Source: an uncultured Lachnospiraceae bacterium | GTDB lineage: Bacteria > Bacillota > Clostridia > Lachnospirales > Lachnospiraceae | Direction: 5' to 3' | Assembly: GCA_946182825.1 (NCBI GenBank) | Contig: CAMGZH010000001.1 | Coordinates: 124,001-188,000, forward strand | DNA length: 64,000 nt | Shown: positions 17,483-25,044 of the stretch, one piece after another | Numbering within the stretch: position 1 is the stretch's first letter | Layout: every line of letters starts with the position of its first letter | Translations under genes and position numbers: made by a program | Notes under the pieces: generated by a model | Database searches by the model: none | What the model saw: only the letters and a program-made list of their open reading frames with translations | Told to the model about the DNA's origin: nothing

Positions 17483-18697
17483 GTGGATAACCTGACAATG
17501 GGAAAGGAAAAGCAGAGGAAATTGGAAAATATACTGGTATACCGATGGAAAGCCTATAATTATACCGATGTCATAGAAAATTTTAAGGGACTGGGTTATG
17601 AAGTGGATGCGATCTTTTATTCCATGGATCAATACGACGAAGATGAAGGAATGGCAGAGCTTTTGCGTAAAACGATCCGGGCAAAGACCTACGCCTTTGT
17701 GTTCAGCATGAACTATTTTCCTGTAATCTCCGATGTGTGTCAGGAAATGGGGATACGTTATTTGTGTTGGACCTGCGACAGCCCTCTGATCGCGATGTAC
17801 CATGAATCGGTGTATAACGATGTCAATCGGATCTTTACCTTTGACAAGACCAACGAGTTGGAATTCCGGGCAATGGGGGTTGATCGGATCTTCTATCTTC
17901 CGCTGGGAGTGGATGTGGATCGCGTTACAGAGACGCTGCAACGACCGGTTTCTTCCCCGGCGGAGTTTACCAATACAGTCAGCTTTGTGGGAAGTCTTTA
18001 TGAGAAGAACTCCTACGACAGACTGGAGCCGAAGCTGACAGAGTTTTTGCAGGGATATTTTGCAGGGGTCATGGAGATTCAAAGCCGGCAGTACGGAAGG
18101 GCGAATATAATGGAAGATGCCCTGACGGAAGAGGTGCTCGAGCAGTTGCAGGAGTTGCTGGAACTTGAAAAGACAGACCGTTCCTTTTCGGATGTGGGAC
18201 TGGTATTTCAGATTACAGCCTTGGGCTTTAAGGTGGCACAGATCCAGAGAGTCCGGGATCTTGTTATGCTCTCCAAACGTCTTCCTGTCAGTATTTATTC
18301 CAATAGTAATGTTTTTGATCTTGATACACTGGAATATAAGGGTGGCGTGGATTATTGGACGGAGATGCCCTTTGTTTTTCACAACAGCAAAGTGAACCTG
18401 AATTTTACGATCCCGAATATAAAAAGCGGGATTCCCCTGCGGGTCTGGGATGTGCTGGGGGCCGGCGGTTTTCTTTTGACAAATTTTCAGGTGGAGCTTC
18501 CAATGTATTTTGAAAATGGAAAGCATCTCCTGTGGTTTTCTTCGGAAGAAGAACTGGAGGAAAAAGCTGCGTATTATTGTGACCCGCGTCATGAAAGCCG
18601 GCGGATCGCCATTGCACACGCCGGATATGAGCTGGTAGCCAAAGAACATACCTATCGAAAGCGGCTGGAGAAGATGCTTGAACTGGCGCAGGATTAG
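17483..18697 (+). CDS. CgeB/DUF3880-like glycosyltransferase
   Basis: A 404-residue member of the same family (NILVYRWKAYNYTDVIENF, FSMNYFPVISDVCQEMGIRYLCWTCDSP, GIPLRVWDVLGAGGFLLTNFQ near residue 315). The start is uncertain. GTG 17483 has GGGGA four to five bases upstream; ATG 17498 would fit the paralogues equally well but lacks a good ribosome site. It is followed 14 bases later by the GT-A-like/TPR gene, so the two form a unit diverging from the reverse pair. Probably transfers a sugar to a flagellar or surface protein; donor unknown. Confidence 0.8.
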   Translation: MDNLTMGKEKQRKLENILVYRWKAYNYTDVIENFKGLGYEVDAIFYSMDQYDEDEGMAELLRKTIRAKTYAFVFSMNYFPVISDVCQEMGIRYLCWTCDSPLIAMYHESVYNDVNRIFTFDKTNELEFRAMGVDRIFYLPLGVDVDRVTETLQRPVSSPAEFTNTVSFVGSLYEKNSYDRLEPKLTEFLQGYFAGVMEIQSRQYGRANIMEDALTEEVLEQLQELLELEKTDRSFSDVGLVFQITALGFKVAQIQRVRDLVMLSKRLPVSIYSNSNVFDLDTLEYKGGVDYWTEMPFVFHNSKVNLNFTIPNIKSGIPLRVWDVLGAGGFLLTNFQVELPMYFENGKHLLWFSSEEELEEKAAYYCDPRHESRRIAIAHAGYELVAKEHTYRKRLEKMLELAQD

Positions 18698-18711
18698 AAA
18701 GGAACAGATAA

Positions 18712-19791
18712 ATGATCACAGCAATCATTGTTACAAAAGGAAATGCGGATGCTACACTTCGCACATTGGATACACTTGAGAAATACAACCTGGATTTTCT
18801 GGTGGTGGAAGAGGGATTTACAGAAGAACAGCATGTGGCGGTAAGCCGTTATACTCCATGGATCACAACAAGGGATCTGTCCGGGGAGACGTTGGCATCT
18901 TCACTGAATGCGGCGGCAAAACTGGCTCATACCGATGATATTCTGGTGATGCATCCGGGGGAGACGGTAGGGCAGATGAATATGGATGAACTTCTGGAAG
19001 CCATCGAACAACATTCCGGACAGATCGGACTGGTGCATCGAATCTCGGCTGCCATGGAGGATGACAGTGCTCCGGAAGAAGAGTTGTCTGCAAGACTTTA
19101 TAATCGGACAAGGTATACCTTTACAGGAGAGGACAAGCCGAAACTTTCTCCGTTGGAGGAGACCGTGGCGGGAAGTTATGTGACGGATGTTGTGATCTGG
19201 GAAGCGATGCCGGATCCGCAGGCTTCGGATATTGCCTTTCAGGAGAACCGTCTGGAGGAGTTTTTGTCCCGTCATGCAGGAGCAGATCTGGGAGAAGCAA
19301 GACCTGAGATCCAGCGGGAGGCGGCGGAGCTGATCTTCCAGACCGGAAGGGCATGCTATCTGCAAAGAGAATATGAGAATGCGGCAGAGTACTTTGGCAT
19401 GGGACTTTCCTTTGATGAGCTGGATGTAAAAGCTCCCTTCGTAGAAGAAATGGTCATTGACTTTGGATATTCCCTGATCTATTCCGGACAGACAAAGCAG
19501 GCGCTTGTCCTGGAGGCGGTGTATGAGAACTTTGACCAGAGCGCGGATTTTTTATATCTGATGGGCATGATCTATCGGAGCAACGGAAGAAGCGCCGAGG
19601 CGATGGAAGAATACAAAAAAGCTGTAGCCTGTCCGAATGCCCGGAAGCGGGGAGTGAACAGTTATCTGGCACATTATCGTATGGGAGAGCTCTGGAGCGA
19701 TGCGGAGCAGGTGGAGAAGGCAAGAAAGGAATTCGAGGCCTGTGGCAGCTATGAGCCGGCCAGGGAACGGCTGGAAGAGTTGAATCTGTAG
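18712..19791 (+). CDS. GT-A-like domain fused to TPR repeats
   Basis: A 359-residue protein. The first 110 residues have the shape of a reduced family-2 glycosyltransferase: TAIIVTKGNADATLRTLDTLEKY, then ASSLNAAAKLAHTDDILVMHPGE, where the DD may replace the usual DXD. Residues about 205-355 form TPR-like helices (AAELIFQTGRACYLQREYENAAEYFGMGL, DFLYLMGMIYRSNGRSAEAMEEYKKA, AHYRMGELWSDAEQVEKARKEFEACG). The linker holds no obvious catalytic base. It may be a scaffold or adapter that presents the acceptor to the CgeB-like enzymes rather than an active enzyme. SD AAAGGA is close to the ATG. Confidence 0.6.
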   Translation: MITAIIVTKGNADATLRTLDTLEKYNLDFLVVEEGFTEEQHVAVSRYTPWITTRDLSGETLASSLNAAAKLAHTDDILVMHPGETVGQMNMDELLEAIEQHSGQIGLVHRISAAMEDDSAPEEELSARLYNRTRYTFTGEDKPKLSPLEETVAGSYVTDVVIWEAMPDPQASDIAFQENRLEEFLSRHAGADLGEARPEIQREAAELIFQTGRACYLQREYENAAEYFGMGLSFDELDVKAPFVEEMVIDFGYSLIYSGQTKQALVLEAVYENFDQSADFLYLMGMIYRSNGRSAEAMEEYKKAVACPNARKRGVNSYLAHYRMGELWSDAEQVEKARKEFEACGSYEPARERLEELNL

Positions 19792-19843
19792 GGAAAGGCA
19801 TATATCGTGTGGTATTTATACCTCGAAAGACTGTATATTGTGA

Positions 19844-19872
19844 ATGACAAAGAGCAGAAAACGTGTTATTCT
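19844..19872 (+). promoter_or_regulatory. Possible sigma-A promoter for the FliD-like gene
   Basis: ATGACA (19844-19849), 17 bases, TATTCT (19867-19872). No sigma-28 -10 (CCGATA) occurs in this intergenic region. The match is moderate. Confidence 0.4.
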
Positions 19873-19888
19873 ATAAGTGATTAAAAGG

Positions 19889-19990
19889 GGGAAGTCTACA
19901 TATTTGTAGATTAAATGTTATACCATAAGCACCCATACATACATGGAAGTTCAAGGATCGAACGACGTGGTTTTCAAGGAAGAAAGGAGG
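19889..19990 (+). promoter_or_regulatory. GGA-rich, possibly CsrA-controlled leader of the FliD-like gene
   Basis: This 5' leader holds a hairpin TCTACA-TATT-TGTAGA (19895-19910), an exact CsrA core ACATGGAAGT (19941-19950), the small stem GTTC/GAAC with GGA in its loop (19949-19963), TCAAGGA (19974-19980) and the Shine-Dalgarno AAAGGAGG. Its first part (GGGAAGTCTACATA) resembles the flgM leader. Confidence 0.45.
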
Positions 19991-19997
19991 GGCGGTT

Positions 19998-21302
19998 ATG
20001 GCAGTGATCAGTAGCACAAATGTCTATAATTATCTGTTGTCGGTCTATGGCTCCTCTACTTCAGGGCGGTATGACTCTCATAAGAAGAGTGAGCTGAAGG
20101 ACGTTTATAATCGTATGGTTCGGGCGAATAAAGAATCGCCCTTATATAAGATCGATTTTACTCCTCATACAACAGAATTCGCCATCGACTTGAAGGAGTC
20201 TGCCCGTAAGATGTCAAATGTTGTTGCGTCTTTAGGAGGAAGCGGCACCGGAATCGAGTCTGTTTTCCATAAGCGTTCTGCGGCTTCATCGGATGAGAAT
20301 GCCGTAAGTGTTGAATACGTCGGTAAGGATGATAAGGAAGATGAAGATGAGAGCGAAGAGGATCCGGGTTTTACCATTGACGTGAAGGCGTTGGCGAAGC
20401 CCCAGGTGAACCGGGGACATGCATTGTATGCAGAGGGACACTCTTTTGAGAGCGGAACCTACAGCTTTGATCTGGATACCAATTCCGGCTCCTATGAATT
20501 TCAGTTTAATGTCAATGAGGATGATACGGATAAATCTGTGCAATGCAAGCTGATGCGGCTGATCAATACTTCGAATGTAGGTCTGCGTGCGGACGTGACA
20601 GAACAGGATGGGTTGTCGACCCTTTGTGTCACATCGAAGCAGACGGGACTGGCGGAGAACGAACCGTACCTTTTTAATATCTCTTCCGGTACATCATGGA
20701 ATGAGCTGAATCTGCTGGGAATCGGTGAGATTACTTCTCCGGCGGAGAATTCTACCTTTATACTTAACGGTAAGGAACATCACTCACTGTCGAACAGTTT
20801 TACCATTAATCATGAGTTTGAACTGACGTTGAAGGATACGACAGGTGAGAACGGGCCGGCGAAGATCGGATTTAAGGCCAATACAGACGCGATTGCTGAT
20901 TCTGTTGCGGAGCTTATGACATCCTATAACGGATTTGTGGCAGTGGGTAAGAAATATTCAGAGAATGACGGCAACCGGAGTCTTCTGAATGAAGTTACAG
21001 CCATTGGCCGTCAGCTTTCGGGGGAATTACAGTCTGTTGGACTGACATCCGATGAGGAGGGAATCCTTCATCTGGATCGGGAGGTTTTAGCCGATGCGGT
21101 CACCGGGGAGAGCAGTGAAGAGGCCTTCCATAACCTGAACATATTTAAGGATGCCCTCTATAATGAGGCGCGTAAGACTTCTGCGAACCCGATGCACTAT
21201 GTGAATAAGGTGACGGTAGCATATAAGAATCCGGGTCGAACCTTTGCTGCTCCTTATGCTTCTAGTGCATATTCCGGAATGCTGGTAGACCGTTTTCTGT
21301 AA
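19998..21302 (+). CDS. Divergent FliD-like protein
   Basis: A 434-residue protein that does not open like FliD (MAVISSTNVYNYLLSVYG..RYDSHKKSELKDVYNRMVRANKESPLYKID) but ends with recognisable FliD-C architecture. That part comprises a beta-rich section with FILNGKEHHSLSNSFTINHEFELTLKDTTGE, then FKANTDAIADSVAELMTSYNGFV, then a late helix region. A very acidic linker (DDKEDEDESEEDP) sits near residue 115. The C-terminus SSAYSGMLVDRFL is also FliD-like. It lacks the coiled-coil FliD N-terminus. It follows the glycosylation genes and has a GGA-rich leader. It may be an accessory cap, an export substrate or a filament-associated protein. Confidence 0.62.
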   Translation: MAVISSTNVYNYLLSVYGSSTSGRYDSHKKSELKDVYNRMVRANKESPLYKIDFTPHTTEFAIDLKESARKMSNVVASLGGSGTGIESVFHKRSAASSDENAVSVEYVGKDDKEDEDESEEDPGFTIDVKALAKPQVNRGHALYAEGHSFESGTYSFDLDTNSGSYEFQFNVNEDDTDKSVQCKLMRLINTSNVGLRADVTEQDGLSTLCVTSKQTGLAENEPYLFNISSGTSWNELNLLGIGEITSPAENSTFILNGKEHHSLSNSFTINHEFELTLKDTTGENGPAKIGFKANTDAIADSVAELMTSYNGFVAVGKKYSENDGNRSLLNEVTAIGRQLSGELQSVGLTSDEEGILHLDREVLADAVTGESSEEAFHNLNIFKDALYNEARKTSANPMHYVNKVTVAYKNPGRTFAAPYASSAYSGMLVDRFL

Positions 21303-21311
21303 ATATTTAAT

Positions 21312-21341
21312 TGACAAGGCCGGGCCTTCTGTGTTATGCTA
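21312..21341 (+). promoter_or_regulatory. Sigma-A promoter for the rpmG-secE-nusG operon
   Basis: TTGACA (21312-21317), 18 bases, TATGCT (21336-21341). Its -35 overlaps the first base of the AAGGCC arm of the terminator stem that ends the preceding gene. A TATAAT at 21446-21451 nearer the gene lacks a -35. Confidence 0.6.
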
Positions 21342-21373
21342 CCATGGCGATGGAAGGCAAGGCCTTTTTTTTA
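21317..21373 (+). terminator. Terminator-like hairpin overlapping the rpmG promoter
   Basis: AAGGCC (21317-21322) pairs with GGCCTT (21362-21367), and GCCTTC (21325-21330) with GAAGGC (21354-21359), followed by eight T. It would end transcripts of the FliD-like gene. Transcripts begun at the overlapping promoter contain only the 3' arms. Confidence 0.6.
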
Positions 21374-21498
21374 TGCCTAAAATTATATATTGCTCCAAAG
21401 GGCTCCAGCAGCGGACGGATGCCGGGGGTGATGAAGGTTTTGAAGTATAATGGAAGGCCCTACACACAATCACAAATATTAAATTGGAGGTGGAAGTT

Positions 21499-21648
21499 GT
21501 GCGTACTAAGATAACACTGGCTTGTACAGAATGTCAGCAGCGTAATTACAACCTGACAAAGGACAAGAAGACACATCCCGAGAGAATGGAAACAAAGAAG
21601 TATTGCCGTTTCTGTAAGAAACACACTTTACACAAAGAGACTAAGTAA
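21499..21648 (+). CDS. rpmG: Ribosomal protein L33, zinc form
   Basis: Forty-nine residues from a GTG start (SD GGAGG eight bases upstream): it opens with the [11 protein letters not shown] zinc pair and has the second pair CRFC about residue 37. The two CXXC pairs mark the zinc-binding version. It is a small 50S subunit protein near the E site. It is the first gene before secE-nusG, the usual Firmicutes arrangement. Confidence 0.93.
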   Translation: MRTKITLACTECQQRNYNLTKDKKTHPERMETKKYCRFCKKHTLHKETK

Positions 21649-21659
21649 GGGGTGAAACT

Positions 21660-21863
21660 ATGGCAGAAGGTAAGACCAAGAAAACATGGTCCGATCGTTG
21701 GGAAGGATTAAAGGCTGAGTTTGGCAAGATCGCCTGGGCTGATCGTAGCACAGTTGGTCGTCAGACAACCGCAGTCGTGATCATTTCCGTTATCCTTTCA
21801 CTGGTGATCGTTTGTTTTGATATGATCATTCAGTACGGAGTGGATAAGCTTGTTAATTTGTAA
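21660..21863 (+). CDS. secE: Preprotein translocase subunit SecE
   Basis: Sixty-seven residues: a charged amphipathic helix (WEGLKAEFGKIAWADR) followed by one membrane segment (TAVVIISVILSLVIVCFDMIIQYGVDKLV), the single-span Gram-positive SecE form. It clamps the SecY halves in the translocon. It starts 11 bases after rpmG and ends 15 before nusG. Confidence 0.93.
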   Translation: MAEGKTKKTWSDRWEGLKAEFGKIAWADRSTVGRQTTAVVIISVILSLVIVCFDMIIQYGVDKLVNL

Positions 21864-21878
21864 TGGAGGAAGGCAGTA

Positions 21879-22400
21879 ATGGCAGAGGCACAGTGGTATG
21901 TTGCTCATACCTATTCCGGATATGAGAATAAAGTCAAGGCGACCATTGAGAAAACTGTAGAGAATCGACACTTAGAGGAGCAGATCCTGGAAGTTCGTGT
22001 ACCGCAGCAGGAAGTGACTGAGCTTAAGAACGGAGTTCGTAGGCAGGTTACAAAGAAGATGTTCCCGGGCTATGTGCTGATCAACATGATCATGAATGAT
22101 GACACATGGTATGTTGTCCGCAACACCAGAGGTGTTACCGGATTTGTAGGACCGGGAAGCAAGCCGGTTCCGCTTACAGATCACGAGATGCTCTCTCTCG
22201 GTATTCAGACGGATGCTCCAATTGAGGTTAACTTCGGCGAGGGAGATACCATAACTGTCAAGGGCGGTGTTTGGAAAGATACCGTAGGTGTCATTACCGC
22301 TATGAACCTAGGCAAGCAGACCGTGACCATCAATGTCGAGATGTTCGGTCGCGAAACTCCGGTAGAAATCAGTTTCGCAGAAGTAGAGAAAATGAATTAG
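21879..22400 (+). CDS. nusG: Transcription elongation factor NusG
   Basis: A 173-residue NusG: NGN domain at the start (AQWYVAHTYSGYENKVKATIEKTV, with MFPGYVLINMIMNDDTWYVVRNTRGVTGFVG) and a C-terminal KOW domain (FGEGDTITVKGGVWKDTVGVITAMN). It binds RNA polymerase and couples it with the leading ribosome or modulates pausing. Standard position ahead of rplK, 14 bases away. It has no extra domain. Confidence 0.96.
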   Translation: MAEAQWYVAHTYSGYENKVKATIEKTVENRHLEEQILEVRVPQQEVTELKNGVRRQVTKKMFPGYVLINMIMNDDTWYVVRNTRGVTGFVGPGSKPVPLTDHEMLSLGIQTDAPIEVNFGEGDTITVKGGVWKDTVGVITAMNLGKQTVTINVEMFGRETPVEISFAEVEKMN

Positions 22401-22414
22401 GAGGATGATTTCAA

Positions 22415-22840
22415 GTGGCTAAGAAAATCGAAGGCTATATTAAGTTACAGATTGCAGCCGGAAAAGCAACACCGGCTCCACCAGTTGGACCAGCATTAGG
22501 TCAGCATGGTGTTAACATTGTAGAGTTTACAAAGCAGTTCAACGCTAAGACAGCAGATATGGGTGACACCATCGTTCCAACCATCATCACTGTTTACGCT
22601 GACCGTAGCTTTACATTTATCACAAAGACTCCACCAGCAGCAGTTCTGATCAAGAAGGCTTGTAAGATTCAGAAGGCTTCTGGTGAGCCAAACAAGACAA
22701 AGGTTGCTAAGATCACACGTGCTCAGCTTCAGGAGATCGCTGAGACAAAGATGCCTGATCTTAACGCAGCTAACATTGAGTCCGCTATTTCTATGATCGC
22801 TGGTACAGCTCGTTCAATGGGTGTTGAGGTTGTAGACTAA
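22415..22840 (+). CDS. rplK: Ribosomal protein L11
   Basis: A 141-residue L11 beginning at GTG with GGAGG upstream. The N-terminal [26 protein letters not shown] and the C-terminal rRNA-binding [14 protein letters not shown] are typical. It forms the stalk base contacting GTPase factors and is the thiostrepton site; the N-terminal Pro-rich loop is intact. Confidence 0.96.
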   Translation: MAKKIEGYIKLQIAAGKATPAPPVGPALGQHGVNIVEFTKQFNAKTADMGDTIVPTIITVYADRSFTFITKTPPAAVLIKKACKIQKASGEPNKTKVAKITRAQLQEIAETKMPDLNAANIESAISMIAGTARSMGVEVVD

Positions 22841-22878
22841 TCAACTGCATTGAAATGAAACTGCGATTATTTCATTAG

Positions 22879-22908
22879 GTGGGAGGGACCCTCTCCCGAC
22901 AATACCAC
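22879..22908 (+). promoter_or_regulatory. Probable L1-binding stem-loop before rplA
   Basis: GTGG (22879-22882) pairs with CCAC (22905-22908) and GAG (22883-22885) with CTC (22893-22895), leaving an asymmetric internal loop CCGACAATA. The layout resembles the L1 site of 23S rRNA used for feedback control of L1 translation. It lies 16 bases before the ATG, just ahead of the SD AGGAGG. Confidence 0.55.
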
Positions 22909-22924
22909 AGGAGGAATTTTTTTC

Positions 22925-23617
22925 ATGAAGAGAGGAAAGAAATATCAGGACGCAGTAAAGTCCTTTGATAAGTCACAGCAGTATGATGCAACTGAGGCAG
23001 TTGCAATCGTTAAGAAGAATGCTGTTGCTAAGTTCGATGAGACAATCGAAGTTCACATCCGTACAGGTTGTGACGGACGTCACGCTGATCAGCAGATCCG
23101 TGGAGCTGTAGTACTTCCACACGGTACAGGTAAGACTGTTCGTGTTCTTGTATTCGCTAAGGGACCTAAGGCTGATGAGGCTACTGCAGCTGGTGCTGAC
23201 TTCGTAGGTGGCGACGAGCTGATTCCAAAGATCCAGAACGAAGGTTGGCTGGACTTTGACGTAGTAGTTGCTACACCAGATATGATGAGCGTTGTTGGTC
23301 GTCTTGGTCGTGTACTTGGACCTAAGGGATTAATGCCAAACCCTAAGGCTGGTACAGTAACCATGGACGTTACAAAGGCTATCAACGATATCAAGGCTGG
23401 TAAGATTGAGTATCGTCTGGACAAGGCTAATATCATCCATGTACCAGTAGGAAAGGCTTCATTCTCTGAAGCAGATCTTAAGGACAACTTCCAGGCGCTG
23501 ATGGATGCCGTTATTAAGGCTCGCCCTGCTACATTAAAGGGAACCTATCTTAAGAACATCACACTTACCTCCACAATGGGACCTGGTGTCCGTGTTGATG
23601 CGAATAAGTTTGCTTAA
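22925..23617 (+). CDS. rplA: Ribosomal protein L1
   Basis: A 230-residue L1 with the two-domain signature ([23 protein letters not shown] near residue 64 and [26 protein letters not shown] at about 122). It forms the E-site L1 stalk and often represses its own mRNA; a matching site lies immediately upstream. It is followed by the separately promoted rplJ-rplL unit. Confidence 0.96.
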   Translation: MKRGKKYQDAVKSFDKSQQYDATEAVAIVKKNAVAKFDETIEVHIRTGCDGRHADQQIRGAVVLPHGTGKTVRVLVFAKGPKADEATAAGADFVGGDELIPKIQNEGWLDFDVVVATPDMMSVVGRLGRVLGPKGLMPNPKAGTVTMDVTKAINDIKAGKIEYRLDKANIIHVPVGKASFSEADLKDNFQALMDAVIKARPATLKGTYLKNITLTSTMGPGVRVDANKFA

Positions 23618-23623
23618 TATTGG

Positions 23624-23652
23624 TTGACATCATTATAATTTTTTGATATATT
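23624..23652 (+). promoter_or_regulatory. Sigma-A promoter for rplJ-rplL
   Basis: TTGACA (23624-23629), 17 bases, TATATT (23647-23652), seven bases after the rplA stop. The transcript begins close to 23660 and opens with the L10 leader. Confidence 0.78.
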
Positions 23653-23657
23653 ACAAT

Positions 23658-23780
23658 ACGCATGTTGCCGAAGACAGCAGGTGTCCGAATGGACATAACG
23701 CAACGCTACCTGCCGAGGTCATGATGAATTCTATGGAATCGTTATGAGACCTCCTCGGCTATGGCCGGGAGGTCTTTTTT
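23658..23780 (+). promoter_or_regulatory. Ribosomal protein L10 leader with attenuator
   Basis: About 120 bases of structured RNA between promoter and rplJ. CCGAGGTC at 23713-23720 can pair with the GACCTC at 23748-23753, which is also the 5' arm of a strong terminator (23747-23780). The two structures are mutually exclusive. Binding of L10(L12)4 is expected to choose between them, as described for L10 leaders of Firmicutes. Confidence 0.75.
23747..23780 (+). terminator. Attenuator terminator in the L10 leader
   Basis: AGACCTCC (23747-23754) pairs with GGAGGTCT (23768-23775), followed by T6. It is located 36 bases before the rplJ start, so it is conditional rather than an operon end. Confidence 0.8.
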
Positions 23781-23816
23781 GGCAATTTGCTAAATTCTAA
23801 CAGGAGGTAAAGTAAA

Positions 23817-24341
23817 TTGGCTAAAGTTGAGTTAAAGCAGCCTATCGTTCAGGAGATTTCTGAGCAGGTTAAGGATGCAGCAACAGTTGTGGTTGTTGAC
23901 TACCGTGGCCTTACTGTAACCCAGGATACCGATCTGCGTAAGCAGCTTCGTGAAGCTGGATGTACATACAAGGTTTACAAGAACACCATGATGAACTTTG
24001 CGTTCAAGGGTACAGACTTTGAGCAGCTTGCAGGAGTTTTAGAAGGACCTAGCGCTATCGCTATTTCTAAGGACGATGCAACAGCTCCGGCTCGTATCAT
24101 TGCAAAGGTTGCAAAGGATGCTCCAGCACTTGAGATCAAGGCTGGTGTTGTAGAAGGAACTTTCTACGACGCTGAAGGCATGAAGGCTATCGCTTCTGTT
24201 CCAGGAAGAGAAGAGCTTCTGTCACGCTTGCTTGGTTCTATGCAGTCCCCAGTTACAAATCTGGCTCGCGTTCTTAATCAGATCGCAGAGAAGGCACCTG
24301 CAGCAGAGGCACCAGCAGCAGAAGAAACACCTGCAGAGTAA
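23817..24341 (+). CDS. rplJ: Ribosomal protein L10
   Basis: A 174-residue L10 that starts at TTG (GGAGG ten bases upstream). The N-terminal domain (VVVVDYRGLTVTQDTDLRKQLREAGCTYKVYKNTMM) anchors the stalk, and the C-terminal helix binds L7/L12 dimers. The end is an Ala/Pro/Glu-rich tail (APAAEAPAAEETPAE). Expected to repress its own operon through the leader upstream. Confidence 0.95.
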   Translation: MAKVELKQPIVQEISEQVKDAATVVVVDYRGLTVTQDTDLRKQLREAGCTYKVYKNTMMNFAFKGTDFEQLAGVLEGPSAIAISKDDATAPARIIAKVAKDAPALEIKAGVVEGTFYDAEGMKAIASVPGREELLSRLLGSMQSPVTNLARVLNQIAEKAPAAEAPAAEETPAE

Positions 24342-24404
24342 TTCGCAGGTCGTACGATCAGATTTTTATAAATCAAACTATAATTTTTATTGGAGGAAAA
24401 TAAA

Positions 24405-24779
24405 ATGGCAAAGCTTACCACAGAAGAGTTTATTGCAGCAATCAAAGAGCTCAGCGTATTAGAGCTTAATGACCTTGTAAAGGCATGTGAGGAAGAGTTC
24501 GGCGTATCTGCAGCAGCAGGCGTTGTAGTAGCAGCAGGCGGTGCAGCAGCAGGCGCAGCTGAGGAGAAGGACGAGTTCGACGTAGAGCTTACAGAGGTTG
24601 GTCCTAACAAGGTTAAGGTTATCAAGGTTGTTCGTGAGGCAACTGGTCTTGGCCTCAAGGAAGCTAAGGACGTTGTTGATAACGCTCCTAAGATCATCAA
24701 GGAAGCTGCTGATAAGGCTACAGCTGAGGACATCAAGGCTAAGCTTGAGGAGCTTGACGCTAAGGTTACTCTTAAGTAA
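24405..24779 (+). CDS. rplL: Ribosomal protein L7/L12
   Basis: A 124-residue stalk protein: N-terminal dimerisation helices ([34 protein letters not shown]), an Ala/Gly-rich hinge at about 39-55, and the factor-binding C-terminal domain ([24 protein letters not shown]). A TTG 15 bases upstream is in frame but lies before the SD GGAGGAAA; the ATG at 24405 is the start. It is followed by a strong hairpin terminator. Confidence 0.96.
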   Translation: MAKLTTEEFIAAIKELSVLELNDLVKACEEEFGVSAAAGVVVAAGGAAAGAAEEKDEFDVELTEVGPNKVKVIKVVREATGLGLKEAKDVVDNAPKIIKEAADKATAEDIKAKLEELDAKVTLK

Positions 24780-24815
24780 TTTTTGCTTAGGCGATCATAA
24801 TCAGAATCATTTAAG

Positions 24816-24865
24816 AGAAGGTTATCCTCCGGGGGTATTCCCCGGAAGGGTGGCCTTCTTTTTTT
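24816..24865 (+). terminator. Terminator after rplL
   Basis: An interrupted stem AGAAGG..CCGGGG with CCCCGG..CCTTCT and a T7 run at 24859-24865. It separates rplJL from rpoBC, though read-through is usual. Confidence 0.75.
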
Positions 24866-24912
24866 GCGTTTTTTCAGAGGTGTCATTCGTTTTGTATTTT
24901 TCTACAAAATTG

Positions 24913-24942
24913 TTGACGAGGGGTTGACATATGTGATAGTAT
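24913..24942 (+). promoter_or_regulatory. Possible rpoB promoter
   Basis: TTGACG (24913-24918), 18 bases, TAGTAT (24937-24942). A second TTGACA at 24924 has no -10 at normal spacing. The leader is about 100 bases. Confidence 0.5.
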
Positions 24943-25044
24943 ATACTTTGCTTTACCATGGACTATTAGGCGTAGTGGGTTATTGCGCCCTTTTGCGTTT
25001 AAGGCCTATAGATCAGCAAAAAATTTACGAGAGGTGAAATGTCA

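Noticed and set aside
17438-18649. A 403-codon reverse frame over the CgeB-like gene at 17483
   Set aside because: The forward frame aligns with three paralogues and has family motifs; the reverse product shows none.
19801-19997. Sigma-28 promoter for the FliD-like gene
   Set aside because: No CCGATA-type element occurs; the nearest candidate (ACCCATAC) has two mismatches.
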